Below, in pieces: positions 37,986 through 47,613 of a stretch of 64,000 nucleotides of DNA. Source of the stretch: Nitratireductor aestuarii (lineage in GTDB: Bacteria; Pseudomonadota; Alphaproteobacteria; Rhizobiales; Rhizobiaceae); contig NZ_BMIF01000002.1 in the NCBI RefSeq assembly GCF_014641695.1, forward strand, positions 1 through 64,000, given 5' to 3'. Position 1 is the stretch's first letter. Each line of letters starts with the position of its first letter. Below the pieces are notes generated by a model. The model made no database searches, was not told the DNA's origin, and worked only from the letters and a program-made list of their open reading frames with translations. Made by a program: the position numbers and the translations under genes.

Positions 37986-38117
37986 GTGGAACTGTTCCTA
38001 TGGTTTCGGACATTAACATGTCCTAGGTGCTTCCTTATAGGATCAGGCACCATCTTAGCGTTTCTTTAACCATAAACCATCTATTCCGGTGGTTGCATCA
38101 AACCGGTAGGGGGTCAC

Positions 38118-38735
38118 ATGTCCATCTCACGCAGAGGTCTCATCTTTGGTCTGCCGCTCTTTGCGGCTGGATGTATTCCCCGTGAGCGCGTCGCCGACTT
38201 CAACAATTACGGAGCTCGGCCGGGCGAAGATCATCCCCTCGGCGCCATCCCGCTCGACAGAATTCCTGAGGAATTGCGCCGCCGCGAGGTGCCTTTTGAC
38301 GGCAAGTATGAAGCCGGCACGATTGTGGTGAACACGCCGCAGCGCCGGCTCTACTACGTGCTCGGCAACGGCAGGGCGATCCGCTACGGCATCGGCGTCG
38401 GCAAGGAAGGCCTGGCGCTCCGCGGCAACGCAACTGTCGGCCGCAAGGCAGAGTGGCCGAGCTGGACGCCAACGCCAAACATGATGCGCCGTGACCCGCG
38501 CAACCTGCAGTTCGCAAGCGGCGTGCCCGGTGGCCCGAACAACCCGCTCGGCGCCCGGGCGCTCTATCTCTACCGCAACGGTAAGGACACCATGTTCCGC
38601 ATCCACGGAACGAACCAGCCGCATACCATTGGGCAGGCTGTCTCCAGCGGCTGCGTGCGGATGATGAACCACGACGTGATCGACCTCTATGCTCGCGCCA
38701 AGGTCGGCACCAAGGTCGTCGTGATCCAGGCGTAG
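38118..38735 (+). CDS. L,D-transpeptidase (YkuD) lipoprotein
   Basis: This 205-residue envelope protein has lipobox LFAAGC (Cys19) after a short hydrophobic signal with twin Arg (SISRRGLIFG). The YkuD catalytic domain spans about 65-205. The active-site motif is HGTN near 160 and SSGCVRM with Cys179. It cross-links peptidoglycan or attaches outer-membrane proteins to it, as shown for this family in Rhizobiales. It stands alone in a transcription unit. Confidence 0.95.
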   Translation: MSISRRGLIFGLPLFAAGCIPRERVADFNNYGARPGEDHPLGAIPLDRIPEELRRREVPFDGKYEAGTIVVNTPQRRLYYVLGNGRAIRYGIGVGKEGLALRGNATVGRKAEWPSWTPTPNMMRRDPRNLQFASGVPGGPNNPLGARALYLYRNGKDTMFRIHGTNQPHTIGQAVSSGCVRMMNHDVIDLYARAKVGTKVVVIQA

Positions 38736-38858
38736 GTCTATTGTGTCGGCGATAGTTTCATCGGCGAAAAATTTTGCTGCAGTGCAGAAATAGCGGGTGA
38801 TTTATCGTCCGCTCATATATTAGACTGGTGTCTCCAGCCCCTCTAATCGGCACCAGTC

Positions 38859-40100
<1,242 letters not shown>

Positions 40101-40130
40101 ACGGACTCGGGGCCGGCGCTTCAAAGAAAA

Positions 40131-40145
40131 ATGGTGGAGCTGAGG
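40131..40145. repeat. attL (15-bp direct repeat of tRNA-Ala 3' end)
   Basis: ATGGTGGAGCTGAGG is identical to 60124-60138. It marks the left boundary of the integrative element, 30 bases after the MFS gene. Confidence 0.88.
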
Positions 40146-40257
40146 ACCACCAAACTTTTGTTCACCAAGCATCCAGGTCGTTCCACATAGTATTAATTTT
40201 CAATAACTTAACTAAATGCATCCTTCCGATTTGTCCCAAGACATCCCAGACAGTGCG

Positions 40258-40293
40258 TTGACAGCCACTAATTTTTAGGGGCATATTAGTGGC
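40258..40293 (+). promoter_or_regulatory. Integrase promoter overlapped by a 9-bp inverted repeat
   Basis: A perfect TTGACA (40258-40263) is followed after 18 bases by CATATT (40282-40287). The inverted repeat GCCACTAAT (40264-40272) / ATTAGTGGC (40285-40293) lies across the spacer and -10. The same TTAGTGG motif occurs twice near the right end (60063-60079), so these are probably integrase arm-binding sites that also give autoregulation. Confidence 0.65.
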
Positions 40294-40361
40294 GCGCCGC
40301 GGGCTTAAGTTCGGGGTAAAGCGGGGTCCGGGCTGCCTGGCCTCAAAGAGGAGGTCCGGCT

Positions 40362-41675
40362 ATGGCAAAGCGCGTAACAGCCTTAGAAATCAAGAACACT
40401 CCCCCCGGGAAGACCATCAACGTAGGCGACGGCCTCTATTACCGAGCTACCACAAAGGAAAGTGGTCGTTGGGGCTTCCGGTTCACGTCCTCGGACCCTG
40501 ACTATATCGTGCGGCAAGAATCACGGGGGTCCAAGACCCGACAGAGAGAAATGGGCTTGGGTAGCTATCCCGCCGTGAGTCTGTCCTTAGCCCGCGAAAA
40601 GGCTCAACATGCGCAGAGCTTGGTTGCCCGCGGGCTAGATCCCATAGTGGAAAGTGAGCGTGAGGCAGAAGTTAACCGGGCCGCAGCGTTAGCTAAAGCA
40701 CGGGCCGCGACTTTCGGGAGCTACGCCGACGAGATATTCCTGCCGTGGAAAACAAAGGGATTTCACAACGCTAAGCATATCTATCAATGGCAGCGCACAT
40801 TCACACATCACACTGCAGCACTACGTGACCTGCAGCTAGCGGATATAAAACGGGAAGATATTCTTGCCGTGTTGGCCCCTATTTGGGACGAAAAACACGT
40901 CACAGCCAGCCGCATACGTGGACGCCTCGAAGCACTCTTTGACCACGCAAAGCAAAACAACGCTTACCATCACGACAATCCAGCTCGGTGGGAGTTGTTC
41001 AACGCTACGCTTACAGCGCCGCGAAAGCTGACAGAGGGCCATCTGCCCGCAATGCCCTACAAAGATGTCCCGGACTTTATTGCCGCGCTGCGCCAAAGGT
41101 CGGGCAGCGGTGCGCTTGCCTTAGAGTTCGCGATTCTGACCGCCACCCGGTCCGGTGAGGTCCGGCTCGCCCAGTGGAGCGAATTCAATTTTGAAGAAAG
41201 AATATGGGTAATCCCGGCCGGGCGGATGAAAACGCGGCGGGATACAAAACGCAAAGACCATATCGTTCCTTTAACCGACCGGATGCTTGCCATCTTGGAA
41301 ATTGCGCGCGCATTGCACATTAAGTCACCAAGCAAGGGCGACTATGTGTTTCCCAGCGCAAAGTGCGGTGCTCCGATTAGTGATATGACCCTCCGAGTTG
41401 TCATGCGTCGTATGGGAATAGACCAGTATGTCCCGCATGGCTTCCGCAGCGCTTTTCGGGATTGGGTGAGCGACGAAACTGAGTTTGATCCTCGGCTGGC
41501 CGAAGAAACTTTGGCCCACCAGCTGAGCGAGGTCGAAGGGTCCTACCGACGCGGGCAAGCGGTTAAGCGGCGGCGTGTCCTGCTGGATGCGTGGGGAGCC
41601 TACTGTTCTGGCAGAAGTCTCACACTGGAAGAGAACGTCATTCCGATACAAGCCAAAACAAAGGGGCAGGTGTGA
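40362..41675 (+). CDS. Tyrosine recombinase integrase, P4/DUF4102 type
   Basis: This 437-residue site-specific integrase has an N-terminal arm-binding DUF4102-type domain (about 1-100, with MGLGSYPAVSLSLAREKA), a core-binding SAM-like domain (about 115-215), and a catalytic domain (about 235-415). The catalytic residues are all present: R263 (ATRSGE), H359 and R362 (HGFR), H386 (LAHQ) and Y395 (GSYRRG). Upstream GAGGAGG is a good ribosome-binding site. Integrases of this kind use tRNA 3' ends, which matches the attL/attR repeat. Its stop overlaps the next gene's GTG start (GTGA). Confidence 0.95.
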   Translation: MAKRVTALEIKNTPPGKTINVGDGLYYRATTKESGRWGFRFTSSDPDYIVRQESRGSKTRQREMGLGSYPAVSLSLAREKAQHAQSLVARGLDPIVESEREAEVNRAAALAKARAATFGSYADEIFLPWKTKGFHNAKHIYQWQRTFTHHTAALRDLQLADIKREDILAVLAPIWDEKHVTASRIRGRLEALFDHAKQNNAYHHDNPARWELFNATLTAPRKLTEGHLPAMPYKDVPDFIAALRQRSGSGALALEFAILTATRSGEVRLAQWSEFNFEERIWVIPAGRMKTRRDTKRKDHIVPLTDRMLAILEIARALHIKSPSKGDYVFPSAKCGAPISDMTLRVVMRRMGIDQYVPHGFRSAFRDWVSDETEFDPRLAEETLAHQLSEVEGSYRRGQAVKRRRVLLDAWGAYCSGRSLTLEENVIPIQAKTKGQV

Positions 41676-42445
41676 GGGGCACGCTTGGTGAAATCTTGTC
41701 GGGCGAATTCCAACCGAGGGAGCGCACCGACCTCGAAGACGGGCTCAGGCGCTTGTTAGATGATGCCGCAGCCAATGGTGGACAGCTAGACCCGGAAGGA
41801 TACTGGAAGTTCGTAGCCGACCTCGCGAGGGGGCGCGGGATCGCCAAAGAGTTGGAGACTGCGGCCTTTGCTGCGGTTATCAAGAACGAACCGCCCTCCG
41901 ATGAACCACCAGGGCAATTTAAGCCGGACGATCCCTCCGAGTTCTGGCGACGTTGTCAAGCGGCCACCCTCTTTCACTTACTGCGCCGTGTAGCTGGTGA
42001 TCAAAAGCACATCTTGCCGGAGAGCTTTCGGTCGTTTGTTTGGGAGAACATCGCTTGGAATTTGATGGGCGAGAAATCGGGACGCATGGATCTAATGCGC
42101 CTGAATACAGCTGGGGGCGACGAACGAGCGCTTAGACGGACCGCGAGAGCAATGCTTGTATTGGCGGTTCTCTACCGGAAGGCCAGGGAAGGCATCAGGG
42201 AGAACGAGGCTCGCGAGCGCGTTCTACCGACACCTGGGCACCCTCGAAAAGACAATATCGACGGCTCGGGTTTTGACCGTACTTGGAGGGACTGGAAGGC
42301 AGACACTGCCGCCTTTATGGGTACATCCTTTGAGCAATTGCAAGAGGAAGCTGAACGAGCCGCCAGGGGAGAAATCTGGTGGGGACCTTTTGATTTACAA
42401 CCTAACAAAGTTGATGAGCTTTGGAACTTAGCCAGGGGTGGGTAA
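41672..42445 (+). CDS. Unknown protein translationally coupled to the integrase
   Basis: This 257-residue protein matches no family I recognise. The GTG at 41672 overlaps the integrase stop codon by four bases, with AGGGGC upstream, so it is co-translated with the integrase. It is hydrophilic and mostly helical in character, with no signal peptide or membrane segment. A Trp/Phe-rich central part (FWRRCQAATLFHLLRRVAG) and a C-terminal WWGPFDLQPNKVDELW stretch stand out. Coupling suggests a role linked to integration, excision or element maintenance, but this is inference. Confidence 0.75.
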   Translation: MRGTLGEILSGEFQPRERTDLEDGLRRLLDDAAANGGQLDPEGYWKFVADLARGRGIAKELETAAFAAVIKNEPPSDEPPGQFKPDDPSEFWRRCQAATLFHLLRRVAGDQKHILPESFRSFVWENIAWNLMGEKSGRMDLMRLNTAGGDERALRRTARAMLVLAVLYRKAREGIRENEARERVLPTPGHPRKDNIDGSGFDRTWRDWKADTAAFMGTSFEQLQEEAERAARGEIWWGPFDLQPNKVDELWNLARGG

Positions 42446-42490
42446 AACTCAAGAAAGACACCCTGGACTAGACCGATCCCGAAATCCCAT

Positions 42491-42526
42491 TGTGCCCTCA
42501 TGCATTCACAAACGCACGAGGGCACA
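42491..42526 (+). promoter_or_regulatory. Hairpin enclosing the AlpA gene ribosome-binding site
   Basis: TGTGCCCTC (42491-42499) and GAGGGCACA (42518-42526) are perfect reverse complements. The second arm contains GAGGG, the only good Shine-Dalgarno sequence for the ATG at 42527, and ends right at that ATG. Folding would hide the ribosome-binding site. The dyad could also be a DNA operator. Confidence 0.55.
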
Positions 42527-42736
42527 ATGTTATACGCCGCACAAACACCCGAACGCCTTATCCGTCTTCCTGAAGTCATGGCACGCACAGGATTGGGTCG
42601 CACCTTCATATACCGCCTTGTTGCCAAAGGCCTCTTCCCCAAGCCGATTAAGCTGGGTGCGAGAGCGTCTGCCTGGTTAGAAAATGAAATCGACGGTTGG
42701 ATCATTGCCCGCGCAGCTGAACGGAACTCTGCATAA
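42527..42736 (+). CDS. AlpA-family MerR-like excisionase/regulator
   Basis: This 69-residue protein has a winged helix-turn-helix of the AlpA (phage P4-like) family: RLPEVMARTGLGRTFIYRLV, then FPKPIKLGARASAWLENEID, the signature of the group. AlpA-like proteins activate integrase genes or act as excisionases. The ATG at 42527 is chosen because the core starts soon after it; an ATG at 42500 would add nine residues and lies in the loop of the preceding hairpin. It sits between the integrase operon and the primase-helicase gene, as in P4-like islands. Confidence 0.88.
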   Translation: MLYAAQTPERLIRLPEVMARTGLGRTFIYRLVAKGLFPKPIKLGARASAWLENEIDGWIIARAAERNSA

Positions 42737-42751
42737 TATCGCCTAAAAACA

Positions 42752-42770
42752 GCCCGCCTGTGAGGCGGGC
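42752..42770 (-). terminator. Hairpin with T-run on the minus strand, upstream of the primase gene
   Basis: GCCCGCC (42752-42758) and GGCGGGC (42764-42770) form a stem. On the minus strand it is followed by TGTTTTTAGG, so as a terminator it would act on leftward transcripts. No leftward gene ends here; it may stop antisense transcription or be a plain hairpin after the alpA gene. Confidence 0.5.
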
Positions 42771-42880
42771 CGCTGAAATGGTCTCTGATAAACGCACTCC
42801 ACGTTTTGCCCAACGTGGTGCCCGTCCCGGAGAGCGGGCGCGACCGTCAACCCCTTGAAACAATAGAGACTATAAACACG

Positions 42881-45421
42881 ATGGCCGACAAAAGCCAGAC
42901 GCACGTTCGCACAGAATCCGCAGAACTTCAGCCCATACCCAACAATAGTCCCGCAGGCCACAGCGATTCCATTCTGCCGGACATAACCGATTTTCTTAGA
43001 AGCATCTACGGGCCAAACACTGAGTACGTTTGGGTTTGCAACTTCCCCCGGATCGAGAATGCTCGATGGAAGGGGCAGCGCTTGAATGATACCGTCGCGA
43101 TTCCTCCTGAAAACGACATCTACTTTGCCATCGGCCTCATGGACGAAAGGGCGGATCGCCGCGCGACCGCGGCCGTGATACGCCACTATCTTGTGTTCGC
43201 TGACGACATTGGAACGAAGGTCGATCCCGACAGGTGGGAAGCCCTGATTGCGATGGGCTTCCCGCCCCCGAGCTACCAGATCGAGACTTCGCCGGGTAAC
43301 GAAACGTGGGTCTGGCGGATCGACACCCCGATTGAGTTTGACGACGAGAAGCGCGTCAAGGCGCTGCGCGTCGTCCGCGAGCAGTTGGGCCGCCTCGGGC
43401 TGTCCGATCCTCTGATTGACGACGCCCGCTATATCCGCATGCCCTTCGGCCACAACTCCAAGCCTGCCTACATCGAGCAGCACGGCGGGCCCGTCCCGGT
43501 TCGGCTCGTCGGGGTGGACCTCGAAGCCGGGTTGGACATCGAGCAGGCCGCCACGATCTTGGCCGGGCCAGACTGGTACGACAAGGCTGACGAGATCGTG
43601 GGGCAAGGCGGGTCGAGCCTCGCCGGGACGCTGCATAGGTCGGCCGACATGAACCGGCCCGAGCCCATCATTCAGCTCGCGCAAGAGATTGGCTTGAACC
43701 CGACACAGGTTCGCGCCGGTGTGGTCGAAGCCATCTGTCCGAACGCTGCGCAGCACACATCCCGGGCGGACACGGGTTTCGCGTTCCTCGGCAACGGCCT
43801 AATGGAGTGCAACCACGGGCACTGCCAGCACCTGCGGACGCCGGACTTCACGCGGCTGATAATGGAGCAGTACGACGAGCAGATGGCGACGCGGACCGCG
43901 TTGGGCATGGACTTCGGTGGACTTCCGGCCACGGCTAAAGACTTCTTAGCGTCGAAGGCGTTCGAGTACCACGACGCGGCAGAAGGTGGGCGGACCCCGG
44001 AGAGCCTGCTTGACGAAGCCTCGCGGATCGAAGCCCGCGCCAAACTAACAGCAGAGAAACGACAGAAAGAACATAGCCAAAGACTCGCGGACTTAGACGC
44101 GCGCTTCGCCTTAGTCATGACAATCAACGGTGTAGTTGACCTGTCAGCGGATACTACCAACTACAATGTGCTCGGTATCCAGCAATTCACCACCTACTAC
44201 AACGGTATGGGAAGGATACCCCGCCCTACCGGCCCCGCCAGAGGTTTAGGCTCTGCATGGCTAGACCGAGTAGAAACCCCGCGTTACGAGCAAATGGGCT
44301 TGTGGTACCCCGGGCGAGAGCCAAAAGGCGCGCTGAACTTGTTCCACGGACTGCCTGACACATCAAGCAGGGCAGAACGTCGGGCTCTACCAAACGGTCA
44401 AAAGCGTTCGTGCAAACTCATCCTTGCGTTTATCCGAGACGTAATTTGCTCGGGCGACAGCGCACTCTATGAGTATGTGCTGAACTGGCTGGCATGGGTT
44501 GTGCAGCACCCACTTGAGAAGCCGGGGGTTAACCTTGTGCTTATCGGAGCGCAGGGCACAGGAAAAGGCACTTTGGGCCGCATGATGCTGGACATATTTG
44601 GCCCGAAGTATTCACTGCACGTGACGCAATCCGATCATTTACTAGGCCGCTTTTCTGGGCATCTTGAGGGGAAGCTACTTGTCCTCATTGATGAAGCAAT
44701 GTTTGGGAAAAACCCCAAAGACGTAGGCGCTTACAAGGCTCGTACTACGGAGCCGACGCTGCTAATCGAGCACAAGGGCCAAACGCCTCGGACAGTTCCT
44801 AACCATATGGCGGTTATGATCTTATCCAACTCGCTTGCAGCCGCCCCGGTCGAACCTAACGACCGCCGGGCAACTGTGATAGACGTATCGGACGCGCATC
44901 GGCAAGACAACGCCTATTTCGCGGCGCTGTGGTGTGAGTGGGACACGCTCGACGGACGCAATGCGTTCATTGAGTTCTTGCAGGCACGCGATCTTTCCGG
45001 TTTCGATCCGAAGAAGCCAATCGCCACAGCCGCAAAGGCTGCGATGGCCGGGGCAACAGCGGACCCGATCACAACATGGTGGCTCGAAGTCCTGAGCAAC
45101 GGACATGCCCCTGGAGCGCTGCCAGATGCCAACAACAATATGCCCGATTGGTCCGGCGGTACGGTGGTCGTTCGGAATAACTCGCTTTTCGATGACTTTC
45201 AGGCATGGCGTCAGCGGCAGCGCGTCCAACACCCGATTTCTGCCGTCGAAGTATTTCGGCGGGTCCGGGAGCTTTGCCCCAGCGCAAGCCCTCGCCGTCC
45301 GCGCGGCCCAAACGGGAAACAGTTCCAGGCCTATGTGCTACCGGACCTACGGACCGCTACCAAAGAAGCCAATACCGCCTTGGGTGGAACTGTTCTAGAT
45401 GCAGACGGCAACGAGGCGTAG
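42881..45421 (+). CDS. Primase-helicase replication protein (RepB-like primase N-domain, SF3 helicase)
   Basis: This 846-residue protein appears to combine a RepB/archaeo-eukaryotic-type primase domain (about 25-250, with HYLVFADDIGTK near 105 and MPFGHNSKPAY near 190) and a C-terminal DUF5906/SF3 helicase domain. Walker A is GAQGTGKGT at 556-564 and Walker B is VLIDEAMFG near 605. A Cys/His segment (ECNHGHCQH near 310) may bind zinc. Proteins of this design replicate P4-like satellites and genomic islands. ATG 42881 is the first Met of the natural N-terminus (MADKSQTHV); its ribosome-binding site is weak. Confidence 0.85.
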   Translation: MADKSQTHVRTESAELQPIPNNSPAGHSDSILPDITDFLRSIYGPNTEYVWVCNFPRIENARWKGQRLNDTVAIPPENDIYFAIGLMDERADRRATAAVIRHYLVFADDIGTKVDPDRWEALIAMGFPPPSYQIETSPGNETWVWRIDTPIEFDDEKRVKALRVVREQLGRLGLSDPLIDDARYIRMPFGHNSKPAYIEQHGGPVPVRLVGVDLEAGLDIEQAATILAGPDWYDKADEIVGQGGSSLAGTLHRSADMNRPEPIIQLAQEIGLNPTQVRAGVVEAICPNAAQHTSRADTGFAFLGNGLMECNHGHCQHLRTPDFTRLIMEQYDEQMATRTALGMDFGGLPATAKDFLASKAFEYHDAAEGGRTPESLLDEASRIEARAKLTAEKRQKEHSQRLADLDARFALVMTINGVVDLSADTTNYNVLGIQQFTTYYNGMGRIPRPTGPARGLGSAWLDRVETPRYEQMGLWYPGREPKGALNLFHGLPDTSSRAERRALPNGQKRSCKLILAFIRDVICSGDSALYEYVLNWLAWVVQHPLEKPGVNLVLIGAQGTGKGTLGRMMLDIFGPKYSLHVTQSDHLLGRFSGHLEGKLLVLIDEAMFGKNPKDVGAYKARTTEPTLLIEHKGQTPRTVPNHMAVMILSNSLAAAPVEPNDRRATVIDVSDAHRQDNAYFAALWCEWDTLDGRNAFIEFLQARDLSGFDPKKPIATAAKAAMAGATADPITTWWLEVLSNGHAPGALPDANNNMPDWSGGTVVVRNNSLFDDFQAWRQRQRVQHPISAVEVFRRVRELCPSASPRRPRGPNGKQFQAYVLPDLRTATKEANTALGGTVLDADGNEA

Positions 45422-45986
45422 TCGCGCTCAGAAAGGCAGGGATTCTATTCCGGCCTTTCCTCACCGGGAATCGCACCCTTTCTGCCAACAGCAAACTGAA
45501 ATCTAGTCCCGCTGCTCAAACCTCTCAAAAATTGCCATACGCCGCTCAAAAAAAGACAATAATTTCAGTATGTTAATTTTCGAGAGTAGAGTGAGAAGGG
45601 TGAGCAGAGCGATATTAGTTATATGGAATTTAGGGGTGATATGCGGTGGTGCACCGGCACGTATGGAGCGCGGCGGCGTCTATCCCTACCGAACTCAATA
45701 GTGCGTGCTTACCCCGCTCACCCAACTCACAAAGCATAAGTTTTTGAAAAAATGAAGATATTCCGAGCGACGGCTGAGCAGGTGGACCCTACTGAATTTC
45801 CCAATCGCTGCTCAGCAGCTGCTCGACACGTTCGCCCAATAATCGGTCCGAAAAATACTTGCACCCGGTCCACGCATCTGCCGGGCAGGTGCGCACTTAC
45901 GGTTGGCATAACCCACAGAATTCAACCTGACACCTCGGACCGCAGCGAACTTGGCAGACCGAACCAGCAATGAAAGGATAAGCTTG
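45422..45986 (+). other. Non-coding stretch after the primase gene
   Basis: This 565-base stretch has no supported gene. It is A/T-richer than its surroundings and contains three GCTCAAA-like repeats (45514-45520, 45523-45530, 45544-45550). An origin of replication is possible here, next to the replication gene, but nothing in the sequence proves it. Confidence 0.4.
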
Positions 45987-46583
45987 ATGTTCACCGCCCG
46001 AAACAAAGCCATGCGTCCCGTAGAAATCAGCCTGTGGGGCAACCCCCAAAGTATTGATCTTGACCGGTGCGAAACCCACTTGCAGATACGAGCCCAACGC
46101 TTCTACGACGCCATACCCGAGCGGAAGTATTATTGGGATACCGCATCGCATGATCAGCTTTCCCGGATGAACATAAAATGCGCGTTCACCGGGTCGGTTG
46201 AACATCCCCGCAGCCACGCTTACAATTCTCACTCCTACACGCATGTCGACGGCCCCGGACCGCACGGGCTTCTACTCTATCGGGACTGGCACGAGGCGGC
46301 ACCTATCCGGGGGCCGCGCCAATTCCGCTTCATCCCTGCCGGGACGCTGATCTTGCCGAACATGGGTGATGAAGTGCAGCAGTTAAACCCTGACCAAAGA
46401 GAGACGATGGCAAGGCTCTGTTGGGAGTTATGGGAGCAATCTACCGGCACCGGGCAAAGCGCGGCGCTCCGCGTCCGACAGGTGCTTTCCGCCGCACGTA
46501 GTACCGAACCGATTAGTCGCTGTTCGGACCGTTTTGTGGCGACATATCCATTCACCGCTCCCCGCTTGCGCAACGCATCTTAG
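45987..46583 (+). CDS. Unknown protein of the integrative element
   Basis: This 198-residue protein is of no recognised family. ATG 45987 is preceded by AAAGGATAAG and is chosen over an upstream in-frame start. It is soluble, with no signal or membrane segment. Regions rich in His, Tyr and Pro (HPRSHAYNSHSYTHVDG, about 85-101) and a helical segment (QRETMARLCWELWEQ near 145) are visible. The gene lies alone between the primase gene and a convergent gene. Confidence 0.6.
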   Translation: MFTARNKAMRPVEISLWGNPQSIDLDRCETHLQIRAQRFYDAIPERKYYWDTASHDQLSRMNIKCAFTGSVEHPRSHAYNSHSYTHVDGPGPHGLLLYRDWHEAAPIRGPRQFRFIPAGTLILPNMGDEVQQLNPDQRETMARLCWELWEQSTGTGQSAALRVRQVLSAARSTEPISRCSDRFVATYPFTAPRLRNAS

Positions 46584-46623
46584 ACGTTCCACTGAGGCGC
46601 AGTCTCTATGTAGTGAGTTAGCT

Positions 46624-47613
46624 CTAGCGCGCGGTGAGCAACGACGCAATCCGGAACCATTGTTCTCGTGCGCCCCGGTCATTAGGGTCCGCAACAAAGG
46701 CCCGTAGTGCATAAACAATATTCATGTGTTCGGTGTCGCGGGTCTGCGCAAACAACGGTATCAATATCTCGCGGTATTGATGCACAAACATGGCAAAATC
46801 GTTTCGCTCTTGCGTGTCCAAGTCCGGGCCTTCCTTCGATTTTTTCCGGGGCCGGCCAGGACCGCGCAAAGACCGCATCTTGATCCTTGCCGGGGCTTTA
46901 GGTTGGTCAGCCCGCTCGCGTTTGGAAAATTGCTCTGCGTCGGACACCCGCCACACCGTGGGCACAGCCGCGAAGTTCTGTTCTTCTGCCGCCATTGCCT
47001 CAGGGGCAGGTCCTGCAGCGGACACCCGAACGGGCAGGTCGTGGTGCAAAACCTGCAACCACTCCCTGTCTCGCTTCTGGTCGATCTGCAAGCGCCGATA
47101 CTTCCACCGCAGCCAGTCTAACACGCCTGGCGGAACCGGACTGCGCACTTTCATCCCGACTTGCTGCTGAAACTCGCCCTCATGCTCGGAAAGGTCGATA
47201 GTTGCACCCGGGACCCAGGGGTTTTTCTTCCATTGCTCTCGTAGACGGTTGGCCGCGCGTTTGCCCTCGGACCGCATCCACTCCTTATGCGAAAGTCTGC
47301 CGGAAAGGTAGGCTTGCCGTTGCCTCTCGCGATATGCGCGAGCAGCGTGTGGGCCACAGTGTTTGATGCAACGCGAAGATCCGGAAATCGGTTTGTCACC
47401 ACAGGCGCTGCCAGTTCGGCTTCGAGCGCCGCATACCTGTTCGCGCGAGCCACCACGACGGAATAGGACGTTTCTATCTCGAAAGAGCCGCTCAACGTGA
47501 CCTTTATGGTATCCTGACAAGACGAGCGCCCCAGCGCGAAGCGAACATATTTTGGTGGACGAATGAACAATCCGACATGGGATAAAAATAGAACTTAATA
47601 GTTGCGCGCGCAA
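46624..47613 (-). CDS. Unknown protein with an HGGXTG-like Cys/His motif
   Basis: This open frame of 329 residues has an N-terminal Cys/His cluster: CGARSRTGSAC, then CIKHCG about 11 residues later. This resembles the short HGGXTG-type zinc motif of phage and island proteins (CGAxTRxGxxC...HGG), although the second part reads HCGPHA here. A basic helical region follows, then a linker (RGPGRPRKKSKEG) that resembles an AT-hook near 230, and a helical C-terminus. The start is unsure: the first 55 residues look unnatural, and the protein may begin nearer 47450. It converges on the gene at 45987-46583. Confidence 0.6.
   Translation of the reverse strand: MRAQLLSSIFIPCRIVHSSTKICSLRAGALVLSGYHKGHVERLFRDRNVLFRRGGSREQVCGARSRTGSACGDKPISGSSRCIKHCGPHAARAYRERQRQAYLSGRLSHKEWMRSEGKRAANRLREQWKKNPWVPGATIDLSEHEGEFQQQVGMKVRSPVPPGVLDWLRWKYRRLQIDQKRDREWLQVLHHDLPVRVSAAGPAPEAMAAEEQNFAAVPTVWRVSDAEQFSKRERADQPKAPARIKMRSLRGPGRPRKKSKEGPDLDTQERNDFAMFVHQYREILIPLFAQTRDTEHMNIVYALRAFVADPNDRGAREQWFRIASLLTAR

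Noticed and set aside
47151-47570. Alternative minus-strand frame overlapping the Cys/His protein gene
   Set aside because: Part of it looks protein-like, but no family is recognised, and it overlaps the better-supported frame with the Cys/His motif. Its existence cannot be supported.
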